Positions 1-4,926 of a stretch of DNA of 8,718 nucleotides are shown one piece after another. A model generated the notes under the pieces. The model ran no database searches and was not told where the DNA came from. It saw only the letters and a program-made list of their open reading frames with translations. The translations under genes were made by a program, and so were the position numbers. The stretch's first letter is position 1; every line of letters begins with the position of its first letter. This DNA comes from JBGPIK01 sp041484845. Lineage in GTDB: Bacteria; Desulfobacterota; Binatia; UBA9968. The stretch lies in NCBI GenBank assembly GCA_041484845.1, contig JBGPIK010000299.1, positions 1 to 8,718 on the forward strand, given 5' to 3'.

Positions 1-88
1 GGTGATTCCTCAAGAAGAGTCTCTCTTGCGCGGGACGTTCGGGGCGGCATACGAGCAGTACTGCGAGCGAGTACGCCGTTGGCTGTAA
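1..88 (+). CDS. Isoprenylcysteine carboxyl methyltransferase-like protein, C-terminal end only
   Basis: The reading frame is open from base 2 to a TAA at 86-88 and encodes 28 residues, beginning VIPQEESLLRGTFGAAYEQY and ending CERVRRWL. The pattern of P-x-E-E, L, FG-x-x-Y, Y and R-V-R-R-W is the characteristic tail of the bacterial ICMT/PEMT-like integral-membrane methyltransferases, where the E-E and the Y/R-W residues follow the last membrane helix. Family members transfer a methyl group from S-adenosylmethionine to isoprenylated cysteine or lipid acceptors; in bacteria the substrate is usually unknown. The 5' part lies outside the window, so neither the catalytic core nor the membrane segments can be checked. 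It converges on the guanylyltransferase-like gene, with 473 bp of repeats between. The assignment rests on the tail motif alone. Confidence 0.7.
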   Translation, partial: VIPQEESLLRGTFGAAYEQYCERVRRWL

Positions 89-113
89 GCGACGGCGGGA
101 CGAGATCCGTCGC
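89..113 (+). terminator. Possible weak terminator hairpin after the methyltransferase gene
   Basis: GCGACGG (89-95) and CCGTCGC (107-113) form a perfect 7-bp GC-rich stem with an 11-nt loop, starting on the base after the stop codon. No T-run follows directly; the nearest is TTTT at about 130. The position suits a terminator, but it is not a canonical intrinsic one. Confidence 0.3.
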
Positions 114-151
114 GCGACCGTGTGTGAGCTTTTAATCTCTGCGGGTCAATT

Positions 152-168
152 CCCCGCAGCTTGCTGCG
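152..168 (+). repeat. Palindromic repeat unit, copy A (truncated right arm)
   Basis: CCCCGCAGCTTGCTGCG is the left arm, loop and most of the right arm of a palindrome whose full form would be CCCCGCAGC-TT-GCTGCGGGG. Here the final GGG is replaced by CTGCG. The same 17 bases recur exactly at 292-308, and related versions lie at 499-518 and 1765-1784. Confidence 0.75.
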
Positions 169-182
169 CTGCGAATCAAGAG

Positions 183-258
183 TAGGATGGGTTGAGCGTT
201 AGCGAAACCCATCGTCCTAAGCGGTGGGTTTCGGCGCTATGCGCCTCTACCCACCCTA
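183..258 (+). repeat. Double-hairpin intergenic palindromic repeat
   Basis: Two adjacent hairpins. The first pairs TAGGATGGGTT (183-193) with AACCCATCGTCCTA (206-219), with one unpaired G. The second pairs GGTGGGT (223-229) with ACCCACC (249-255), enclosing a perfect inner stem GGCGC (233-237) / GCGCC (241-245) around a TAT loop. The outermost ends, TAGGATGGGT (183-192) and ACCCACCCTA (249-258), also match as an inverted repeat with one mismatch, so the element could fold as one long structure. From memory, this wording (ATGGGTT...AACCCAT, GGTGGGT...ACCCACC) resembles dispersed intergenic repeats of many environmental bacteria. It lies between two convergent genes. Confidence 0.8.
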
Positions 259-291
259 CATTCGGCTAATGAAACACGGCTATCTTCGATA

Positions 292-308
292 CCCCGCAGC
301 TTGCTGCG
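292..308 (+). repeat. Palindromic repeat unit, copy B (truncated right arm)
   Basis: An exact second copy of CCCCGCAGCTTGCTGCG, 140 bp downstream of copy A. It is preceded by TTCGATA, the same flank as the copy at 499-518. The right arm is lost after GCTGCG, where TAATGG follows. Confidence 0.75.
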
Positions 309-338
309 TAATGGCGATTCCAAGTCTTCTCAAGGTCC

Positions 339-462
339 GTCATTCCCGCATGTTTTTAGCGGGAATCCAGGCGAAACTCGGACTGGTAGACCCCCGACCC
401 ATTCGACGTCTCAGTGTCGTGGTGGGTACAGTCGAACCACGATAAAAACATTCGGGGGTGAC
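339..462. mobile_element. MITE-like element with 20-bp imperfect terminal inverted repeats
   Basis: The left end (339-358, GTCATTCCCGCATGTTTTTA) and the right end (443-462) pair in inverted orientation at 17 of 20 positions, including nine consecutive pairs at the inner side (ATGTTTTTA / TAAAAACAT). The left end also holds a local hairpin, ATTCCCGC (342-349) / GCGGGAAT (359-366), the core of the widespread GTCATTCCCGC...GCGGGAATCCAG intergenic repeats. An inner stem TCGTGGT (417-423) / ACCACGA (436-442) abuts the right end. No transposase is encoded in these 124 bp, so it would be non-autonomous. No clear target-site duplication was seen. The inverted repeats are seen directly; the mobile nature is inferred. 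Confidence 0.55.
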
Positions 463-498
463 AACTTTGGGGAAAATTATCATGAAGTTTTTTCGATA

Positions 499-518
499 CC
501 CCGTAGCGTGCTGCGGGG
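499..518 (+). repeat. Palindromic repeat unit, copy C (full hairpin)
   Basis: CCCCGTAGCGTGCTGCGGGG folds into a hairpin with a 4-bp CCCC/GGGG base and further pairing inside. It has the same TTCGATA left flank as copy B. Its right flank TTGTTCACT resembles that of the copy upstream of ubiD (GTGTTCATT). It lies 44 bp past the end of the guanylyltransferase-like gene. On neither strand does a U-run follow the stem, so it is not a clear intrinsic terminator, though it could impede convergent transcription. Confidence 0.75.
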
Positions 519-561
519 TTGTTCACTAGTTTACTTAAACCTTGTGCGTCTTCGGTGGAAT

Positions 562-1539
562 TCAGGAGATTAGGTCCGGGCCCCTTGGCAGCGGCATAGC
601 GGCCTTGGCCCATTGCGGCCGGACGCCCGCAAGATTGAGCGACGCCATTACGCGTTTCGGCTCGCCGAGATCGTTCCAACGTACTCCGGTAACCCTGAGC
701 GCAGCGAGATACTCCGGGTGGAGCGCCAAGATTTGCGTGGAAAAATTGACTTCGTCCATGCGCTGATAAGTTGTTTTCATGGCCGCTTTTTCACGACGCG
801 TGCCGAAGAGAGCTGAGAGGCAAGCGAAAGCGCGATAAAGTTCCGGGACCGCGCTTTCGATGACCTGGAGAAACGCCTGAACCGAGGCCACCATGACGAA
901 GCTGTTCCATAGACAGCCTCGTACCAGGAGCACTTGCGCTAGAGGCGGATTGGGCTTTTCCCAAAATCGCCGCACGCCGAACACGCGCGGTTGTTCGCGG
1001 GTCGGCTCCGCGGTTTCGATCCAGCCATAGTCCACCTCGGGACTTTCAGGATCAAGCCCGAGCAGGACAACGAGGTCCGGTCGTCGTCGCGTGGCGTCAA
1101 GAGCAATCCGAATATGGGCCATAAACCTTTTATTGTCAGAGATATAATGATCAGAAGGGAAAAACGCCACGAGAGCCTCGGGAGCCACGGCGGCAATGCG
1201 CAGCAGGGCGTAAAGAATCGCCGGCGCGGTGCCGCGATTGCTCGGTTGCACGATGAGATGACTGGATGGCTGATCACCTAGAATGGGTTTGTAGTAGGGT
1301 TCGTGGATTTGATTGACGACGTAAAGCGTTCGTTGTGGAGCCAGCTCAAGCTTAGCGCGGCCCTGCGTTTCTTCCAACAAGGTTGCTGTCCCGAGCACTC
1401 GGCAGAATTGTTTCGGGCGCTCATCGCCGGCGATCCTTCTGGTGAGCGGCTTCAGGCGAGTCCCGTCTCCGCCCGCCAAAATTACCGCCCATTCATTGTT
1501 ACGGCCGGAAACATCTGTTTTGTTTTCGGAATGATCCAT
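562..1539 (-). CDS. Mannose-1-phosphate guanylyltransferase-like sugar nucleotidyltransferase
   Basis: A 325-residue cytoplasmic nucleotidyltransferase. The family condenses a sugar 1-phosphate with an NTP; GDP-mannose formation for surface polysaccharide is the likeliest reaction. Visible motifs, in order: LAGGDGTRLKPLTR (21-34), the nucleotide-binding signature loop; ERPKQF (40-45), with the conserved PKQF lysine; QPSNRGTAPAI (98-108); PSDH (128-131), the metal-binding Asp region; DYGWIE (170-175); FWEKP (192-196); WNSF (211-214); and WNDLGEP (288-294). PKQF, NRGTAPAI and WNS point to the mannose/GDP branch rather than the glucose/dTDP branch. It lacks the C-terminal phosphomannose isomerase domain of ManC-type proteins (about 470 residues). 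The ATG has only a modest purine-rich stretch (GAAAGAGA, complement of 1548-1555) upstream. It converges on the gene at 1-88 and diverges from ubiD. The family is sure; sugar and nucleotide specificity are inferred. Confidence 0.87.
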   Translation of the reverse strand: MDHSENKTDVSGRNNEWAVILAGGDGTRLKPLTRRIAGDERPKQFCRVLGTATLLEETQGRAKLELAPQRTLYVVNQIHEPYYKPILGDQPSSHLIVQPSNRGTAPAILYALLRIAAVAPEALVAFFPSDHYISDNKRFMAHIRIALDATRRRPDLVVLLGLDPESPEVDYGWIETAEPTREQPRVFGVRRFWEKPNPPLAQVLLVRGCLWNSFVMVASVQAFLQVIESAVPELYRAFACLSALFGTRREKAAMKTTYQRMDEVNFSTQILALHPEYLAALRVTGVRWNDLGEPKRVMASLNLAGVRPQWAKAAMPLPRGPDLIS

Positions 1540-1830
1540 GGTGCTTATTCTCTTTCGTCACGTTTTTAACGCGTGGCTGTTACGTTCGTGTTTAAGCCCT
1601 GTTGCATTTTGATGGACGCAATCGAGAAAGGATACCGCCGTCTCAAATTTTTGAACTGACAGACTATAGAGAACAGTGTAGGCGCGGGGAATCGGGTGAA
1701 CACCTTATAAAAGCAGAAAACTTGCCTGAGGCCGGCCGTTTAGTTGAATCTCTACGGGTTTATTCCCGGCGCTTGCTGCGGGGGTGTTCATTGTTATAGG
1801 GTACCGGCGATCGAGTGAAAGCGTAGTGGC
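1540..1830. other. Divergent intergenic region upstream of ubiD
   Basis: This 291-bp gap separates the starts of the guanylyltransferase-like gene (leftward) and ubiD (rightward), so it should hold both promoters. I found no -35/-10 pair with good consensus and spacing on either strand. TTGAAC (1651-1656) and TATAGA (1665-1670) look promoter-like but are only 8 bp apart. The only clear structure is the palindromic repeat at 1765-1784, which would fall in the ubiD leader if transcription starts upstream of it. A 65-codon TTG-started frame (1602-1799) runs into that repeat and resembles nothing I recognise. Confidence 0.5.
1765..1784 (+). repeat. Palindromic repeat unit, copy D, upstream of ubiD
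   Basis: CCCGGCGCTTGCTGCGGGGG is a diverged version of the unit seen at 152, 292 and 499. The stretch from its centre through the right flank (TGCTGCGGGG, one base, TGTTCA) matches copy C closely, including TGTTCA after the GC-rich arm. It ends 46 bp before the ubiD start codon. Confidence 0.65.
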
Positions 1831-3510
1831 ATGGCAAAAAAGAGATTAGCCGTTGTGCGCAAGCCATCGGAGATTCCGGCGCGCTCCTATCCTGACCTGC
1901 ACGACCACTTGGAGCAACTTGAACGCGAAGGCTTGCTGATCCGCGTCAAAGAGCCGGTGGACAAAGACCAGGAGATGCATCCATTGGTGCGCTGGCAATT
2001 CCGCGGCGGTGTCAAAGAGAAAGATCGCAAGGCGTTTTTGTTCGAGCAGCCGGTAGACGCGCACGGCCATCAGTACGACATCCCCGTTGCCATTGGAATT
2101 CTTGCGGCGAATCGGCGCATCTATGGGATCGGTCTCGGCACCGATCCAACAAAGGTCAATCAACTCTGGGCTGAGGCGAAAGCGAAGCCGGTGCCGCCGG
2201 TGGAGATTCCATCCCATGCCGCGCCGGCGCATGAAGTCGTGATCATCGGTGACGAATTAAGAAAACCCGGCCAAGGGCTTGACGGTCTTCCGGTGCCGAT
2301 CTCGACGCCGGGCTGGGACAACGCGCCTTACATCAGCGCGGCTCACTTTATTAGCAAAGATCCCGACAACGGCATTTACAACATCGGCACCTACCGCGCC
2401 ATGATCAAGGCGAAAGACCGCGTCGGCTGCAATCCTTCGCTCGAACTCGGTCAGGGTATCTACGTTCATTGGGAGAAATACCGCGCGCGCAAAGAACCGA
2501 TGCCCGCCGCGCTCTGCATCGGCGGCGTACCGGCGATTTCTTACGTCGCGGCGCAGAAGCTTGCCTACGATGTCGATGAATTCGCTGTTGCCGGCGGCCT
2601 TGTGAAAGCGCCGATCCGTATCGTGAAGGCGAAGACGGTGCCGTTGATGGTTCCCGCCGACGGTGAAATTATCATCGAAGGTTTTATCTCGACGGAATAT
2701 CTCGAGCCGGAAGCGCCCTTTGGCGAATCCCACGGCCACGTCAATCCGAAGGAATACAATCCGTACATGGAAGTTACCGCGATCACGCGGCGCCAAAAAG
2801 CGATTCTCTGCTCGATTATCAGCCAGGTGACGCCGTCGGAATCGAGCGTCATTAAGAAAATGGCTTACGAGCCGCTTTATCTCGACCATTTAAAGAATGC
2901 TCTCGGCATCAAGTGCGTCACCCGCGTCATGCTGCACGAGCCGCTGACGGCGATGCAGAAGTTAACCGTGATTCAAATGCGCAATCCGAGCCAAGCCGAG
3001 GTTTGGCGCGCCTTGATGGCTGCGGTCACCTTTCGCCCGTCGATGTCGAAGATCGTCATTGCCGTCGACGACGACATCGATCCGGAAAATCTCGACGCGG
3101 TGTTCTGGGCGCTCGGCTACCGCTCGCAACCGCACCGCGACGTGCAAATCATCCGCGGCACGGACATCGGCCATGCGCCGCGCCATGACGCGCGTGGCTC
3201 CGCCGACGATTCCTGCCTCCTTTGGGACGCGACATTAAAAGAGACGTTCCCGCCGATCTCTTTACCCAAAAAAGAGTACATGGAGCGCGCGCGCAAACTT
3301 TGGGAGAAGCTCGGCCTGCCGAAACTGGAGCCGGAATCGCCTTGGTACGGCTATTCGCTCGGCGATTGGAATCCGGAGCTGGACGAGGAAGCCAAGCTCG
3401 CCGTCGCCGGCGAATTCTGGCAGACCGGCGAAAAGATCGCTCGTGAGCGCAAGCGGTCTGATGAAATCCCCGTGAACACGTCGTACTACGGGCAGCGGAA
3501 AAAGAAATAG
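1831..3510 (+). CDS. UbiD-family prenyl-FMN-dependent (de)carboxylase
   Basis: A 559-residue UbiD-family enzyme. The family uses prenylated FMN, made by UbiX, to remove or add a carboxyl group on aromatic or alpha,beta-unsaturated acids. The catalytic R-E-E set is visible: Arg189 in GTYRAMI (186-192), and Glu294 and Glu299 in EAPFGE (294-299), followed by SHGH. Other family blocks are IISQVTPSESS (329-339), AVDDDIDPENLDAVFWA (411-427), with the acidic metal-binding type run, and DATLK (466-470). The protein is longer than E. coli UbiD (about 500 residues), with a basic C-terminus ending QRKKK. No UbiX partner is in the window. No strong Shine-Dalgarno precedes the ATG (only GTGAAAG at 1816-1822), so translation may be modest. 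The downstream crotonase and CoA ligase suggest aromatic or unsaturated acid metabolism; that role and the direction of reaction are inferred. UbiQ-pathway UbiD is less likely, given this context. Confidence 0.92.
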   Translation: MAKKRLAVVRKPSEIPARSYPDLHDHLEQLEREGLLIRVKEPVDKDQEMHPLVRWQFRGGVKEKDRKAFLFEQPVDAHGHQYDIPVAIGILAANRRIYGIGLGTDPTKVNQLWAEAKAKPVPPVEIPSHAAPAHEVVIIGDELRKPGQGLDGLPVPISTPGWDNAPYISAAHFISKDPDNGIYNIGTYRAMIKAKDRVGCNPSLELGQGIYVHWEKYRARKEPMPAALCIGGVPAISYVAAQKLAYDVDEFAVAGGLVKAPIRIVKAKTVPLMVPADGEIIIEGFISTEYLEPEAPFGESHGHVNPKEYNPYMEVTAITRRQKAILCSIISQVTPSESSVIKKMAYEPLYLDHLKNALGIKCVTRVMLHEPLTAMQKLTVIQMRNPSQAEVWRALMAAVTFRPSMSKIVIAVDDDIDPENLDAVFWALGYRSQPHRDVQIIRGTDIGHAPRHDARGSADDSCLLWDATLKETFPPISLPKKEYMERARKLWEKLGLPKLEPESPWYGYSLGDWNPELDEEAKLAVAGEFWQTGEKIARERKRSDEIPVNTSYYGQRKKK

Positions 3511-3663
3511 GCGGGAAAAACATTATTGCAGAGGTTGCCGGGTTTTCGCAGCTCGCGCAAATTTTGTAGCGCTGGAACTTTACGCTTACGCTATTCGACC
3601 CATGACTTTCTCACCACGAAGCACCCAGCGCGGCGAAGCCGCAACCAAAAAGGAAATTTTACC

Positions 3664-3686
3664 GCAGAGGCGCGGAGTACGCAGAG
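3664..3686 (+). repeat. Short degenerate tandem repeat GCAGAG/GCGGAG
   Basis: GCAGAG, GCGGAG and GCAGAG follow one another at 3664, 3672 and 3681, an 8-9 bp period, after ACC. This is the ACCGCAGAGGCGC-GAG-ACGCAGAG type of intergenic phrase I recall from many environmental genomes. A lone GCAGAGG also occurs at 3529-3535. Confidence 0.55.
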
Positions 3687-3690
3687 AGTT

Positions 3691-3746
3691 CGTAGGGTGC
3701 GCTCGGCGCACAGTTTCGCTCGATGGTGCGCGAAGCGCACCCTACG
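3691..3746. repeat. GTAGGGTGCGC palindromic repeat
   Basis: CGTAGGGTGCGC (3691-3702) and GCGCACCCTACG (3735-3746) are perfect 12-bp inverted arms. Inside them GCGCAC (3706-3711) pairs with GTGCGC (3726-3731). These sub-arms repeat the same GTGCGC word, so the element can fold either as one long hairpin or as two short ones. It lies inside the 3542-3777 inverted repeat and looks like a separate insertion there. Confidence 0.8.
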
Positions 3747-3993
3747 ACGGCCAAAAATTTGCGCAAGCTGCGAAAACTTGCAACGACAGTAATACGAAGG
3801 TCACGAAGGAAAAATTCGAATTTCGGAATGTACACATTTCATGCTCTTCGCGCCCTTCGTGGTGAAAATTTGGTTGCGGCTCAGCCGATCTAGGCTCTTT
3901 ACGCTTGACGCATGCAGGGACGACTGATCAACAACCGCAATAGCAGACAAGATCAGACACCGCTCATCTTCAACCCAACGATCCAGTCGATTC

Positions 3994-3999
3994 TAGGAG
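3994..3999 (+). promoter_or_regulatory. Ribosome binding site of the crotonase gene
   Basis: TAGGAG lies 6 nt before the ATG at 4006, a good Shine-Dalgarno core at suitable spacing. It supports the chosen start. Confidence 0.75.
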
Positions 4000-4005
4000 C
4001 GATCC

Positions 4006-4920
4006 ATGGATTACAAAGCCCTCAAATGGTCGGTTCACGACAATCCGAATAACCCCGGTGAGCCGTGCATCGGTGTTATCACCCTCAATCGTCCCGAACG
4101 ACTCAACGCCGTCGATCCGCTCATGCGTCTGGAGCTTGACGCGTTGTGCAACGAGATCGCGCGCAACTCCATCGTCAAGGTCGTTATTTTAACCGGCGCA
4201 GGACGGGGTTTCTGCGCCGGCGGCGATCTCAAGTCGGAAGGCGAGGTGCTCGGCGCTTTCGAAGGCTCCATGGGCATTACCGGCCCGTACAAAGAGATGG
4301 CCGAGTATTTTTTCAACGATCTGCGCCACAGGGTTTTGCAGAGCGCCATGCGCAAGCTCGAAGACTTGCCGCAAGTGACGATTGCCGCCGTCAACGGCCC
4401 CGCCGTCGGCGTCGGCCTGGAGATGGCGACGCTTTGCGATATGCGCATCGCCTCGGAGCGCGCGCGCTTCGGCGAATTGGCCGTGCCCGCCGGCTTCGTG
4501 CCCGAAAGCGGCGGGGCGCGCAATTTGCCCAAGCTCATCGGCGTCGGACGTGCGATGCGCTTGATCCTTACCGGCGAGATCATCGACGCTAAAGAAGCGT
4601 TGCGCATCGGTCTCGTCGAAGAAGTCGTGCCGCCGGGTAAGCTTCTCGATACGGCCTTTGCCCTCGCGGGCCGTATCGCCGCAAATCCGTATTTATCGGT
4701 GCGCCACGCGAAGCGGCTGGTAAAAATGTACTGGAACTGGAATCGCAGCGATGAAGGTTATCAACAAGAGCTCGACGCGGTGCTAGAAATTACCAGGACC
4801 AAAGACTGCCAAGAGGGCATGCGCGCGTTCGTGGAAAAGCGTCCACCGCGTTACACCTACCCTTACGATGCCGACTGGTCCTTTGCGTCTAAAAGTCCGG
4901 TAAAGAAATCGAAAAAGTAG
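4006..4920 (+). CDS. Enoyl-CoA hydratase/isomerase-family (crotonase-fold) protein
   Basis: A 304-residue crotonase-fold protein. The family acts on CoA thioesters, stabilising an enolate in an oxyanion hole (hydration, isomerisation, ring or C-C cleavage, decarboxylation). The first oxyanion-hole block is GRGFCAGGDLK (66-76); the second is NGPAVGVGLE (130-139). Glu139 aligns without gaps to the first catalytic Glu of classical hydratases (Glu144 in rat). Twenty residues on, where the second Glu (Glu164) is expected, stands Ala159, in FGELAVPAG; Glu157 and Glu167 are close by. Classical syn-hydration is therefore uncertain. It is longer than the usual 260 residues, through extra sequence after the first block (about 77-110) and a tail rich in aromatic residues and lysines (280-304). 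The stop is 6 bp before the ligase start, so the two genes form one transcription unit. Likely role: a CoA-thioester step in acid degradation. The family is sure, the reaction is not. Confidence 0.9.
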   Translation: MDYKALKWSVHDNPNNPGEPCIGVITLNRPERLNAVDPLMRLELDALCNEIARNSIVKVVILTGAGRGFCAGGDLKSEGEVLGAFEGSMGITGPYKEMAEYFFNDLRHRVLQSAMRKLEDLPQVTIAAVNGPAVGVGLEMATLCDMRIASERARFGELAVPAGFVPESGGARNLPKLIGVGRAMRLILTGEIIDAKEALRIGLVEEVVPPGKLLDTAFALAGRIAANPYLSVRHAKRLVKMYWNWNRSDEGYQQELDAVLEITRTKDCQEGMRAFVEKRPPRYTYPYDADWSFASKSPVKKSKK

Positions 4921-4926
4921 ATCGCC

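Larger units (their letters stand above)
3542..3777. repeat. 24-bp near-perfect inverted repeat bounding a palindromic segment
   Basis: Positions 3542-3565 (GTTTTCGCAGCTCGCGCAAA then TTTT) and 3754-3777 are reverse complements at 23 of 24 bases. A GTTGC block also recurs just outside both arms (3534-3538 and the complement of 3780-3784). The 188-bp interior contains the GTAGGGTGCGC palindrome (3691-3746) and the left parts of two other inverted repeats whose partners lie beyond 3777. The arms resemble ends of a small non-autonomous element; no transposase is present. Confidence 0.7.
3611..3887. repeat. Paired CACCACGAAG and GGTTGCGGC inverted repeats
   Basis: TCACCACGAAG (3611-3621) is the exact reverse complement of 3855-3865. 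Separately, 3631-3649 is the reverse complement of 3869-3887 at 17 of 19 bases, the core TTTGGTTGCGGC (3869-3880) being perfect over 12. The order is a-b...a'-b', so the two pairs cross rather than nest. CACGAAGG (3802-3809) also pairs with CCTTCGTG (3854-3861), inside a short tandem CGAAGGTCACGAAGG (3795-3809). From memory, CACCACGAAGG-type phrases are common dispersed intergenic repeats in environmental bacteria. Confidence 0.7.
3511..4005. other. Long repeat-rich intergenic region between ubiD and the crotonase gene
   Basis: 495 bp with no credible gene. Positions 3542-3887 are a mosaic of inverted repeats, listed separately. The last 118 bp (3888-4005) look non-repetitive and should hold the crotonase promoter. 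TTGACG (3905-3910) is a reasonable -35 box, but nothing near 3926-3933 resembles a good -10, so no promoter is called. No T-tailed terminator follows the ubiD stop. Confidence 0.6.

Noticed and set aside
499..518. Palindrome C as an intrinsic terminator
   Set aside because: The stem is strong, but no U-run follows it on either strand; the T-run lies before the stem on the + strand.
356..679. A 107-codon - strand frame downstream of and overlapping the guanylyltransferase 3' end
   Set aside because: It runs through the MITE-like element and a palindrome and has no family features; the overlapping guanylyltransferase frame is clearly the real one.
1612..1659. A 15-codon ATG frame (MDAIEKGYRRLKFLN)
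   Set aside because: Too short to judge, with no ribosome site; it overlaps the equally doubtful frame at 1602-1799.
1651..1670. TTGAAC and TATAGA as a ubiD promoter
   Set aside because: The boxes are only 8 bp apart, far from the 16-18 bp needed.
1602..1799. A 65-codon TTG-started frame upstream of ubiD
   Set aside because: Its last part reads through the palindromic repeat, there is no ribosome site, and the composition resembles no family I know.
2257..2889. A 210-codon - strand frame inside ubiD
   Set aside because: It is an antisense shadow of a well-conserved gene in GC-rich DNA; its arginine-rich composition is typical of such shadows.
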